Source of the DNA: Phenylobacterium sp.
Lineage (GTDB): Bacteria; Pseudomonadota; Alphaproteobacteria; Caulobacterales; Caulobacteraceae
Direction of reading: 5' to 3'
Length of the DNA: 64,000 nt
NCBI RefSeq assembly: GCF_030681155.1
Contig: NZ_JAUXXE010000034.1
Span: 62,001-126,000, forward strand
Made by a program: the position numbers and the translations under genes. Within the stretch, counting starts at the first letter, position 1; every line of letters begins with the position of its first letter. Of this stretch, positions 16,684-24,943 are shown one piece after another. The notes under the pieces are model-generated. The model was not told where the DNA came from. It saw only the letters and a program-made list of their open reading frames with translations, and did no database searches.

Positions 16684-19600
16684 ATGCGCTTTTCGCACTT
16701 CTTTATCGATCGCCCGATCTTCGCGGGCGTCATCGCGGTGTTCATCACCCTGATCGGGGCGTTCGCGCTGCCGCTGCTGCCGCTATCGCAGTATCCGGAC
16801 ATCGCGCCGCCGACGATCGCCGTCACAGCCATGTATCCTGGGGCGTCCGCCGAGACGCTCGCCGAGACGGTCGCTGCACCGATCGAGCAGGAGATCAACG
16901 GCGTCGAGGACATGCTCTACATGACCTCGTCGTCCACCGCCGACGGCATGGCGCAGATCTCAGTTACGTTCAAACCCGGCACCGACCTCGATGCGGCTCA
17001 GGTTCTGGTTCAGAACCGAGTCGCCCTGGCTGAGCCGCGGCTACCTGAGCAGGTGCGCCAGACCGGCGTGACGGTGAACAAGCAGCTTTCCGGCTTCTTG
17101 CTGATCGTGGCGCTGACCTCAAAGGATCCGAACGCCGACCTCGACTACATCGGCAACTACGCCAACTCGACCCTGCGCGACCGCATGTTGCGGATCGACG
17201 GCGTCGGCGGTGTCCAGGTGTTCGGCGGCGGCTTCTATTCGATGCGGGTCTGGATCGACCCCGGCAAGGCCGCGGCGCGCAACCTGACCGCGGGTGAAAT
17301 CGTCGCTGCGCTTCGCGCCCAGAACGTCCAGGCCGCCGGTGGCGCGCTTGGCCAGGCTCCGTCCGACACGGGCGCAGCCTATCAGCTGCCCGTGCAGGTT
17401 CAGGGCCGTCTGGCCGATCCCGAAGAGTTCGGGAATATCGTTATCCGCACCGACGCCGACGGCCGCGTGACCCGCGTTCGCGACGTCGCGCGTGTCGAAC
17501 TCGGCGCGCAGGACTACGGCATGCGCGGCTACTTCAGCGGAGATCGCGGCATTGGTCTGGCGATCGTGCAACAGCCGGGGTCGAACGCCCTGGCGACGGC
17601 CGCCGAGGTCCTGAAGGCGGTCGAGGAACTGAAGCCAACGATGCCGCAGGGGGTCACCTATCAGATCCCGTACAATCCGACGGAGTTCGTGCAGGCCTCG
17701 GTGGCCTCGGTCCAGAGCACCCTTTTCGAAGCGGTGATCCTGGTCATGATCGTCATCATGGTCTTCCTGCAGACGTGGCGGGCGGCGATCATTCCGATTA
17801 TCGCCATTCCCGTCGCGCTGGTCGGCACCTTCGCGATCCAACTCGCGCTCGGCTACTCGCTGAACTCGCTGTCGCTGTTCGCCCTGGTTCTGGCCGTCGG
17901 CATCGTCGTCGATGACGCCATCGTCGTCGTCGAGGCCGTGGAGCGAAACATCAAGTTAGGCATGACTCCACGAGAGGCGGCCTATCGAACGATGGACGAG
18001 GTGTCCGGCGCCCTGATCGCCATCGGCCTGGTGCTGCTGGCCGTGTTCGTGCCGACCGCCTTCATGCCTGGCATCCCCGGCATGTTCTTCCGCCAGTTCG
18101 CCGTGACCATCGCGGCGGCGTCGGTGATCTCGCTCTTGGTGTCGCTGACCCTGTCGCCGGCGCTGGCGGCGATCCTGCTCAAGCCGCACGTCGAGCATGA
18201 CGCCAATTCCGGCCCTCGCTGGATGAAGCCGATCAAGTATGCCGGCGACAAGTTCAACGCCGGTTTCGATTGGCTGAGCGACAAGTACGGCGCCCTGACC
18301 GCGCGTCTCGTGCGGGCTGGGATGATCATGCTGGTGATCTATGCCGGCCTGATCCTGATGACCGGATGGCGCCTGACGGCCACTCCGGCCGGGTTTATCC
18401 CGCAACAGGACCAAGGCTTCCTGATCGGCGTCGTGCAGCTTCCGCCGGGCGCTTCGCTGGAGCGCACCGACGCGGTGGTCCGCAAGGCCAGCGCCATCAT
18501 CATGGACACCCCCGGCGTTCAGAACGTCGCGGCCTTCGCCGGTCTCGACGGGGCAAGCTTCTCGTCCAGCTCGAACGGCGGCGTGTTCTTCGTGAAGCTC
18601 GACGACTGGTCCAAGCGCGGCAAGGACATGTCGGCCGACGCCATGGCCGGTCAGGTCATGGGCCGGTTGGGTGGCATTGAGGAAGCCAACATCTTCTTCC
18701 TGGCGCCTCCCCCTGTCGAAGGCATGGGCAACGCCGGCGGCTTCAAGATGATGGTCCAGGACCGTTCGGGCGCTGGTTATCAGGCGCTGGAACAGGCCGC
18801 CAACGGACTGGTCGGCGCCGCGGCCCAGTCTCCGCAGACCACCGTCGGGGTGTTCTCGCAGTTTAACACCGGTTCGCCGCGTCTGAGCGCCGAGATCGAC
18901 CGCGACAAGGCGCTGCTGATGGGCGTCCAGCCGGGCGACATCTATGACGCGCTGGGCACCTATCTCGGCTCGACCTATGTGAACGACTTCAACCTGCTCG
19001 GCCGCACCTTCCGCGTGACCGCCCAGGCCGAGGCCGACGCACGCGACGATCCGGCCGACATCGCCGCGATCAAGGTCCGTTCCGCCAGCGGCGGCATGGT
19101 GCCCTTGGGCTCGCTCGCCACCATCAAGGACGAAACCGGCCCGATCCGTGTTGTTCGCTACAACATGTTCCCGGCCGCCGAAGTCCAGGGCGGGGCGCCT
19201 CCCGGCGTCGCGTCGGGCGACGCGCTGGCGACCATGGAAGAGCTTGCGGCGAAGAACCTTCCGCAGGGCTTCAGCTACGAGTGGACCGAACTCGCCTTCC
19301 AGGAAAAGGCCGCTGGCAACGCCGGCGTCCTGGTCTTCGGCCTGGCTGTCGTGTTCGTGTTCCTGGTGCTGGCGGCTCAGTACGAGGCGTTCACCTTGCC
19401 GCTCGCGGTCATCCTGATCGTGCCGATGTGTATTCTGGCGGCCATTCTGGGCGTCAATCTACGGGGCCAGGACAACAACATCCTGACTCAGATCGGTCTG
19501 ATCGTGCTGGTCGCCTTGGCCGCCAAGAACGCCATTCTGATCGTGGAGTTCGCCAAGCAGTCGGAAGAAGAGCACGGGGTCGACCGCTTCGAAGCGGCGG

Positions 19601-19905
19601 TCCGCGCCGCCAAGACCCGCCTGCGGCCGATCCTGATGACGTCGTTCGCCTTCATCCTGGGCGTGCTGCCTCTGGCCATCGCCAGTGGACCCGGCGCCGA
19701 GATGCGGCAGGCCCTGGGCACCGCGGTGTTCTTCGGGATGATCGGGGTCACCATCTTCGGCCTGATCTTCACGCCGGTATTCTACGTGCTCTGCCGCGGC
19801 CTCGCGGCCAAGCTCCCGAAGGCTCAGCGCAAGGAGAAGGACTATCCGACCACCGGTGGCGGCACGCCCCACACCCCGATCGAGTATGAAGGAGGCGCCA
19901 AGTGA
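16684..19905 (+). CDS. RND multidrug efflux permease, HAE1 (AcrB) type
   Basis: 1073 residues, the usual length. The start MRFSHFFIDRPIFAGVIAVF is the standard first segment. Twelve membrane helices with two large periplasmic loops are evident. The proton-relay acidic pair is present as Asp410-Asp411 in GIVVDDAIVVVEAVERN, matching Asp407/Asp408 of AcrB. Family signatures YPGASAETLAETVAAPIEQEI and PAGFIPQQDQGF are present. It exports hydrophobic or amphiphilic compounds with proton antiport. The real specificity cannot be read from sequence. Its last codons overlap the GTG of the next gene by 4 nt. Confidence 0.97.
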   Translation: MRFSHFFIDRPIFAGVIAVFITLIGAFALPLLPLSQYPDIAPPTIAVTAMYPGASAETLAETVAAPIEQEINGVEDMLYMTSSSTADGMAQISVTFKPGTDLDAAQVLVQNRVALAEPRLPEQVRQTGVTVNKQLSGFLLIVALTSKDPNADLDYIGNYANSTLRDRMLRIDGVGGVQVFGGGFYSMRVWIDPGKAAARNLTAGEIVAALRAQNVQAAGGALGQAPSDTGAAYQLPVQVQGRLADPEEFGNIVIRTDADGRVTRVRDVARVELGAQDYGMRGYFSGDRGIGLAIVQQPGSNALATAAEVLKAVEELKPTMPQGVTYQIPYNPTEFVQASVASVQSTLFEAVILVMIVIMVFLQTWRAAIIPIIAIPVALVGTFAIQLALGYSLNSLSLFALVLAVGIVVDDAIVVVEAVERNIKLGMTPREAAYRTMDEVSGALIAIGLVLLAVFVPTAFMPGIPGMFFRQFAVTIAAASVISLLVSLTLSPALAAILLKPHVEHDANSGPRWMKPIKYAGDKFNAGFDWLSDKYGALTARLVRAGMIMLVIYAGLILMTGWRLTATPAGFIPQQDQGFLIGVVQLPPGASLERTDAVVRKASAIIMDTPGVQNVAAFAGLDGASFSSSSNGGVFFVKLDDWSKRGKDMSADAMAGQVMGRLGGIEEANIFFLAPPPVEGMGNAGGFKMMVQDRSGAGYQALEQAANGLVGAAAQSPQTTVGVFSQFNTGSPRLSAEIDRDKALLMGVQPGDIYDALGTYLGSTYVNDFNLLGRTFRVTAQAEADARDDPADIAAIKVRSASGGMVPLGSLATIKDETGPIRVVRYNMFPAAEVQGGAPPGVASGDALATMEELAAKNLPQGFSYEWTELAFQEKAAGNAGVLVFGLAVVFVFLVLAAQYEAFTLPLAVILIVPMCILAAILGVNLRGQDNNILTQIGLIVLVALAAKNAILIVEFAKQSEEEHGVDRFEAAVRAAKTRLRPILMTSFAFILGVLPLAIASGPGAEMRQALGTAVFFGMIGVTIFGLIFTPVFYVLCRGLAAKLPKAQRKEKDYPTTGGGTPHTPIEYEGGAK

Positions 19906-21299
19906 TCCGCCGTTCGCTTATCACAGCCCTCCTGTCCGCCACGGCGCTTAGCGCCTGCGCGGTTGGGCCAACCTACCAGGCGCCGGGGCCCATCGCCTCG
20001 GCGCAGGGGACCTTCGTAAGCGCCGAACCCACGATCGCCACCGCCGACGCCCCTCCGGGCGACTGGTGGCGGCTGTTCCAAGACCCGACCTTGGATGGTC
20101 TGGTCGAGGAGGCGCTGGTCGCCAACAAGGACGTGGCCATCGCCGCGGCCAACCTGTCCCGCGTTCGCGCGGTGCTCAGCGAGACGCGCGCTGGCCTCCT
20201 GCCCTCGACCACCGTCTCTGCGTCGGGTCAGCGGGTTCGTGACCAGAACCCGGTCAGCGGACAGTTCGGAGAGGCCGACGCCTATTTGGCCGGCTTCGAC
20301 ATGTCCTACGAGGTCGACCTGTTCGGCCGCGTGCGACGCAGCCTGGAGGCCAACCGCGCCGACACCGCCGCGGCCCAGGCCGCGCTGGACGTGGTGCGCG
20401 TTTCGGTCGCCGCCGAAACCGCTCGGGCCTATGCGGACATCTGCGCCGCCAACGCCCAGATCGCGGTGGTGAACCAGACGCTGGTGCTGCAACAGCAGAC
20501 CTACGACGTCACGGCCCGGCAGCTTGAGGCCGGCCGTGGCACGGCTCTGGACACCTCCAGCGCCGCGACCCAGCTTGAGACCTCGCGCGCCCTGCTGCCC
20601 CCCCTGGCGGCGCAGCGTTCGTCGGCTTTGTTCCGCCTCGCGCTGCTGACCGGCAAGCCGCCGGCCGAAGCGCCCACGGCGGTCCTGGCTTGCAAGACTG
20701 TGCCGCAAGTCGCTGCTGCTCTGCCGGTTGGCGATGGCGCGGCGATGCTGGCGCGTCGTCCGGACGTGCGTCAGGCCGAGCGTGAACTGGCGGCGGCCAC
20801 CGCCCGGATCGGCGTGGCCACGGCCTCGCTCTATCCCTCGGTGACCATCGGCGGTTCGATCTCGACGGCGGCCGCCAACACCGGAGATCTCGGCGACGAC
20901 TTCCGGTTCAATGTCGGGCCGTTGATCAGTTGGAACTTCCCCAACATCGCCGCCAGCCGCGCCCGCATCAAGCAGGCCGGCGCCGGCGCGGAGGGGGCGT
21001 TGGCCAACTTCGAAAAGGCCAACCTTACCGCCTTGCAGGAAACCGAGACCGCGCTGACCCAGTATGCGCGCGAACTCGACCGTCGCACGGCCCTGCGCCG
21101 CGCGCGGGACGAGGGAGCCAAGGCTGTTCGCCTTGCGCGCCTGCGAAACGAGGCCGGCGTGGACAGCTTGCTGGTCCTGCTGGTGTCCGAAAAGAACCTG
21201 GCGCAGTTGGAAGCCCAGCTCGCCCTGTCCGACGCCCAAGTGACCACCAACCAGATCGCCTTGTTCAAGGCCCTGGGCGGCGGTTGGGGCGATAGCTAG
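19902..21299 (+). CDS. Outer-membrane efflux lipoprotein, NodT/OprM type
   Basis: 465 residues from GTG 19902, with GGAGG at 19891-19895; the start overlaps the permease stop (GTGA), so translation is coupled. The lipobox LSAC is near residue 18. The family signature CAVGPTYQAP follows the Cys, and WWRLFQDPTLDGLVEEAL is the typical first helix. Two OEP repeats follow, with LARRPDVRQAERELAAATARIGVA (split here around residues 280-305) in the second half. It forms the trimeric outer-membrane duct of the pump encoded upstream. Confidence 0.95.
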   Translation: MIRRSLITALLSATALSACAVGPTYQAPGPIASAQGTFVSAEPTIATADAPPGDWWRLFQDPTLDGLVEEALVANKDVAIAAANLSRVRAVLSETRAGLLPSTTVSASGQRVRDQNPVSGQFGEADAYLAGFDMSYEVDLFGRVRRSLEANRADTAAAQAALDVVRVSVAAETARAYADICAANAQIAVVNQTLVLQQQTYDVTARQLEAGRGTALDTSSAATQLETSRALLPPLAAQRSSALFRLALLTGKPPAEAPTAVLACKTVPQVAAALPVGDGAAMLARRPDVRQAERELAAATARIGVATASLYPSVTIGGSISTAAANTGDLGDDFRFNVGPLISWNFPNIAASRARIKQAGAGAEGALANFEKANLTALQETETALTQYARELDRRTALRRARDEGAKAVRLARLRNEAGVDSLLVLLVSEKNLAQLEAQLALSDAQVTTNQIALFKALGGGWGDS

Positions 21300-21308
21300 G
21301 CCATAGAG

Positions 21309-21335
21309 GGCGGGCTCTCCTCCGGGGAGCCCGCC
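21309..21335 (+). terminator. Hairpin after the RND operon
   Basis: GGCGGGCTC (21309-21317) pairs with GAGCCCGCC (21327-21335), 10 bases after the last stop codon of the operon. No T-run follows, so termination may need Rho. Confidence 0.6.
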
Positions 21336-21492
21336 GCTCGCCACGCCGTAGCTCCTAGCCGGCGAAGAATCTCCATTGTGACGCTTATTCCTAGCTCAAG
21401 CTGGAAATAGAGGCGGCCGCCTTGGGTCGCCAAGTTCGTCTGGATTCGTCGCGGCCGAAGGCGGGAACGGGTGAGGGCACGGCGGCCGCTCG

Positions 21493-21873
21493 TCGCTGGG
21501 CAACGCCTCAGTTGGCCTGCTCAACGACCTGGGCGTCCTGATCGACGTCTCGCAGCTTACGTCCAAGGGGGTGTTCCAAACCCTGGAGCTGTCCCGCGCG
21601 CCGTCGTAGCGACTCACTCCGCGGCCCGCGCGCTCGCCGACCACACCCGCAATCTGTCCGACGCCGAGCTTGATGCGATCAAGGCCGGGGCCGGGGGAAT
21701 CGGCGCCGATTCAATCATGGCGGGGGAATCGAAGGCTTCAGGAATGAGAGCCAGGCGCCGAACATCACGCGTGAGCTGGCGGCCCGCGGCTATAGCGAGG
21801 CGCAGATCGCCCAGATCTTTGGTGGTAACTTCCTGAGGGTGCTGACGGCCGCTGAGGCGGGGCGAGGCGCTAG
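21493..21873 (+). pseudogene. Remnant of an M19 membrane dipeptidase gene
   Basis: Three pieces in three reading phases resemble renal-type dipeptidase (family M19). Piece 1 (about 21493-21603) reads SLGNASVGLLNDLGVLIDVS and on to TLELSRAP. After one missing base the second phase continues VVATHSAARALADHTRNLSD (about 21606-21690), which carries the family's H-S-x-A-R and H-x-R-N motif. A third phase (about 21733-21850) reads GFRNESQAPNITRELAARGY followed by FGGNFLRVL, the standard C-terminus. The 5' half and the metal-site region between pieces 2 and 3 are missing. It is clearly non-functional. The 150 bases before it show no recognisable coding sequence. Confidence 0.75.
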
Positions 21874-21901
21874 TCTGGAGCGCTCTTCGCCGAAGTTCCC
21901 T

Positions 21902-21978
21902 TGGTCGGAGTGGCAGGATTCGAACCTGCGACCCCCGCGTCCCGAACGCGGTGCTCTACCAGACTGAGCCACACTCCG
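21902..21978 (-). tRNA. tRNA-Pro (anticodon CGG)
   Basis: 77 nt including an encoded CCA. All stems pair: acceptor CGGAGTG/CACTCCG, D stem GCTC/GAGC, anticodon stem CCGCG/CGCGG with loop TTCGGGA (anticodon CGG), T stem GCAGG/CCTGC with loop TTCGAAT. The discriminator base is A. It decodes CCG codons, which are abundant in this GC-rich genome. Confidence 0.97.
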
Positions 21979-22132
21979 ACTTGGGAGGGCGCCTTATAGG
22001 GGAGGCTCGTCTGCGCCGCAAGCGCCCTCGCATACCTCTGAAAGAACCTTTTTGGGGGCGTTGCATCCGGCGAATTGTTGGGCTATCTCCACGCCCTCGC
22101 CGCGGGGCGACTATCCCGCGAGCCGTTCCTGC

Positions 22133-22206
22133 TGGGGAATGGTGTAATGGTAACACTGCGGTTGTTGGTACCGTCATTCGAGGTTCGAGTCCTAGTTCCC
22201 CAGCCA
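22133..22206 (+). tRNA. tRNA-Gln-like gene (anticodon TTG) with abnormal U33 and T stem
   Basis: 74 nt including CCA. The acceptor stem TGGGGAA/TTCCCCA, discriminator G and D stem GTGT/ACAC are intact. The anticodon stem is GCGGT/ACCGT with a 7-nt loop TGTTGGT, which places TTG at 34-36 but G rather than T at position 33, a site that is almost always U. The T stem CGAGG/CCTAG has a G-A mismatch at 50-64. Both deviations could each be explained by one T-to-G change. It may be a decaying extra copy, or the bases may be wrong in the assembly. Confidence 0.75.
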
Positions 22207-22300
22207 CTTCCTTTCAGACATAGCGCCGCCTTCGCGGCCTCCACCTGGGCGCTAGGCGCTATTCATTGTTTTAGTTTTGAAGCGCCGGCTTGCGCTTTGG

Positions 22301-24271
22301 CTAGCCGCCGAACTTCATCCGAACGCCACCGTTCACGACGAAGCCGTCGGTCGGCGCCCAGGCGTCCACGGTCCAGCGGCCATCGGGCGTGCGGCGCGGG
22401 CGTACCAGGGGGTCGTACTTGGTCTGGCGGATGTTCAGCAGGTTCTCCAGGTTCAGGAACACGCTGACATTCCCGACGATCACCTCGGCCAGGGCGCCGA
22501 GTTCCAGATAGGGCTTCCCCTCCGAGCGATAGGGGTTGTCCTCGATGTCCTGCTCACCGGTGTAATAGGCCTCCAGGCCGATGCGGCCCTTGCCGTGCCG
22601 CTCCCACATCGCCACCAGGCCCGCGGTGTGCCGCGGCGTCAGGGGAACCGTGCGGTGGCCGGGGCCGGCCGGGTCGGGTTCGGTGGCGTCGACATAGACA
22701 TAGCTGCCGGTGACCGAGACCTCGTCCCAGCGATAGCGCAGCAAAAGTTCCGAGCCTCTGGTGCGGGTTTGTCCTGGCGCATTGATCAGTCGGACGAGAT
22801 CGGCGCCCGGCGATCCAATGTCTTCCAGCCGCACGGCGTCGCTGATGTTCGAGCCGAAGAGGGTGATGTTGGCTTCGACCGGCCCGGACGCCCATCCGGC
22901 CTCGATCGATGCGGACTCCGCGGTCTCGGCCTTCAGCCCGTCCAGCGGCGCGAGCCGCGACAGCCCGGCCGCTTCGATTTCCTCCACGAACGGGGTGGGC
23001 GCGTAGAAGCCCGTGCCGACCGTGCCCCTGAACGTCCAGGGGCCTGGTCGGTAGAGCACCGAGAGCCTTGGGCTGAGGTGAGAGCCGTACTCGCTGTGGA
23101 CGTCCCACCTGGCGCTCGCGGCCAAAGTTAGGTCTTCGCGAAGGCCATGCTCGGCCTGAACGAAGAGGGCGGGCGTGGTGTAGGTGTAGTCGAACGCTGG
23201 GAAGGTCTTGGACCGATAGACGTCCGATTGGATCGCGACGCCGGCGAGCCACGATGTCCGCGCCGCCTGGGTGGCGAATGACGCCTCTCCGAACAGGGTC
23301 TCGTGACGGTCGTCTTCGCGCACGTCGCCAAAGCGGTGCTTGTGCTTCTGGCTGACGCTGGAGACGCGCAGGTGAAACTTGCCCAGGTCCTCCACCGGAA
23401 TCTCCGCGATCAGCCCACCGTCGAAACGCTGGGTGTCCTGGGTTTCGCGGAAGGCTTCGCCGCTGGGGACCGTGCGGCCCGGCAGGGCACCGCCGTCCCG
23501 GTGCTCGCCCATCGCGCCGAGGGTCAGGTGGGCGGTGGCACCGCTCGCTCCCTCCCAGAACAGGCGCGGACGCACGCTCCAGCGCTCATATCCGGGCATG
23601 TCGGCCCAGCCGTCGTCGTCCAGGTCCTGCTGGCTTTGTTGGTTGAGGCCGCCGACGATCGATCCGCGCCAGTTTTCACCCAGCGGGCTCTCGCCATAGG
23701 CCGTCAGGTCTTGGCCGTCGCGGCTCGTCAAATTGAGAAGAATCTCGCCCAGCGGCTCAGTGCCCGGCCGGCGGGAAACGAGATTGATCACCCCGCCCAG
23801 CGCTGAGGGGCCGTATAGCGCCGAGGCCGCGCCCTTGATGACTTCGACCTGGCCAAGGTCCGTCGGCGCGATCTGCAACAGGCCGAGGGATGAGGCCTGG
23901 CCGCCATAGAGCGGCAGGCCGTCGGCGAGCAACTGGGTGTAGCGGCCGCGCATGCCCTGCACCCGGATGTTCGATGAGCCGAGGCCGGGCGAGGTGACCT
24001 GCACGCGCAGGCCGCCGGTTTCACTGAGCAGCATGGCGATGTTGCCGGGCCGCATCAGCACCTTCTCCTCAATCTCCTCGCGACTGATCACCTCGACCCG
24101 GATCGGCTCGTCCTGCACGCGGCGCCCGGTGCGGGTGGCCTGGACGATGATCTCCTCGATCTCCTCGTCCTCGTCGGCGTGGTCCTGCGCATGGGCGGGC
24201 GCGGCGAGTGAGGAAGCCAGGGCCAGCGTCGCGGGGAAGATCGGCAATGGTGGAAGGGGTACTTTTCGCAC
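22301..24271 (-). CDS. TonB-dependent outer-membrane receptor, about 656 aa
   Basis: The proposed start is GTG 24271 (VRKVPLPPLPIFPATLALAS), which begins a signal peptide ending near APAHAQ; a TTG 81 nt upstream is also open, so the start is uncertain. The TonB box EEIIVQATRTGRRVQ follows. The plug contains NIRVQGMRGRYTQLLADGLP and VEVIKGAASALYGPSALGGV. The barrel ends with GFVVNGGVRMKFGG. Length and plug resemble FepA/BtuB/HmuR-class siderophore, haem or cobalamin receptors, but no ligand-specific motif is seen. No transporter genes are adjacent. Its leader contains two hairpins. Confidence 0.92.
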   Translation of the reverse strand: MRKVPLPPLPIFPATLALASSLAAPAHAQDHADEDEEIEEIIVQATRTGRRVQDEPIRVEVISREEIEEKVLMRPGNIAMLLSETGGLRVQVTSPGLGSSNIRVQGMRGRYTQLLADGLPLYGGQASSLGLLQIAPTDLGQVEVIKGAASALYGPSALGGVINLVSRRPGTEPLGEILLNLTSRDGQDLTAYGESPLGENWRGSIVGGLNQQSQQDLDDDGWADMPGYERWSVRPRLFWEGASGATAHLTLGAMGEHRDGGALPGRTVPSGEAFRETQDTQRFDGGLIAEIPVEDLGKFHLRVSSVSQKHKHRFGDVREDDRHETLFGEASFATQAARTSWLAGVAIQSDVYRSKTFPAFDYTYTTPALFVQAEHGLREDLTLAASARWDVHSEYGSHLSPRLSVLYRPGPWTFRGTVGTGFYAPTPFVEEIEAAGLSRLAPLDGLKAETAESASIEAGWASGPVEANITLFGSNISDAVRLEDIGSPGADLVRLINAPGQTRTRGSELLLRYRWDEVSVTGSYVYVDATEPDPAGPGHRTVPLTPRHTAGLVAMWERHGKGRIGLEAYYTGEQDIEDNPYRSEGKPYLELGALAEVIVGNVSVFLNLENLLNIRQTKYDPLVRPRRTPDGRWTVDAWAPTDGFVVNGGVRMKFGG

Positions 24272-24297
24272 AGCGACATCCGGCAAGAAGGCGATCT

Positions 24298-24321
24298 CGG
24301 CCGACCCGGCGGAGTCGGCCG
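24298..24321 (-). promoter_or_regulatory. Leader hairpin 2 of the TonB receptor mRNA
   Basis: CGGCCGAC and GTCGGCCG form a perfect 8-bp stem with an 8-nt loop, about 27 nt upstream of the proposed GTG start. It could mask the start region or simply be a 3' hairpin of the upstream gene. Confidence 0.4.
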
Positions 24322-24329
24322 TGCATACA

Positions 24330-24348
24330 TCCTCCAGCAACTGGAGGA
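24330..24348 (-). promoter_or_regulatory. Leader hairpin 1 of the TonB receptor mRNA
   Basis: TCCTCCAG and CTGGAGGA form a perfect 8-bp stem with a 3-nt loop, 8 nt away from the second hairpin. It is 50 nt after the acetyltransferase stop codon, so termination of that transcript is an alternative role, although no T-run follows. Confidence 0.4.
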
Positions 24349-24397
24349 GCAAGCGAGCAGTGCGCGTTTGGGCGACGTTTCTCGTTGGTGGACCGGG

Positions 24398-24943
24398 CTA
24401 GACGCCGGCCAACATCATGCCAGGTGCGTCGGGCGCGGTCGCCGAACCGCCGTTGAGGGTCTTCTGCATCCACACGATGTCGACCCAGCGGCCCATCTTG
24501 TAGCCGAAGTCCTTGCCGACGCCGGCCGGTGCGAAACCGAGCGAGGTGTGAAGGCCAATGGACCCGGCGTTGTCGCTGTCGCCGATCACCGCGACCACTT
24601 GGCGGATGCCAAAGGCCTGGCAGGCGTCGAGCACGCCCGAAAGCACCGCCTTGCCGACCCCGCGGCCGACCGCTTGTGGGGCGACATAGACGCTGTCCTC
24701 GACCGTGTAGCGATAGGCCGCTCGCAGTCGGAAGGGACTGGCATAGGCAAAGCCCAGAACCTCGCCCGCATCCTCGGCGACCAGATAGGGCAGGCCGCGA
24801 GCGACGATCGCCTCCCGACGTCCGGCCATGTCCTCCAAGGTTGGCGGGACCTCCTCGAAGGTGCCGAAGCCGTTCAGGACGTGGTGGCCGTAGATGGCGG
24901 CCAGGGCCGCGACGTCCTGCGGTGTCGATGGCCTGACGATCAT
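24398..24943 (-). CDS. GNAT N-acetyltransferase, phosphinothricin-acetyltransferase type
   Basis: 181 residues. The order is that of Pat/YwnH enzymes: MIVRPSTPQDVAALAAIYGH, FEEVPPT, then the acetyl-CoA loop VAPQAVGRGVGKAVL (Q/R-x-x-G-x-G/A), then VVAVIGDSDNAGSIGLHTSL and a conserved GYKMGRWVDIVWMQK near the C-terminus. Members acetylate methionine sulfoximine, phosphinothricin or similar amino-acid-like amines. The ATG overlaps the stop of the oligopeptidase gene by 4 nt, so the pair forms an operon in which the acetyltransferase is second. Confidence 0.92.
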   Translation of the reverse strand: MIVRPSTPQDVAALAAIYGHHVLNGFGTFEEVPPTLEDMAGRREAIVARGLPYLVAEDAGEVLGFAYASPFRLRAAYRYTVEDSVYVAPQAVGRGVGKAVLSGVLDACQAFGIRQVVAVIGDSDNAGSIGLHTSLGFAPAGVGKDFGYKMGRWVDIVWMQKTLNGGSATAPDAPGMMLAGV

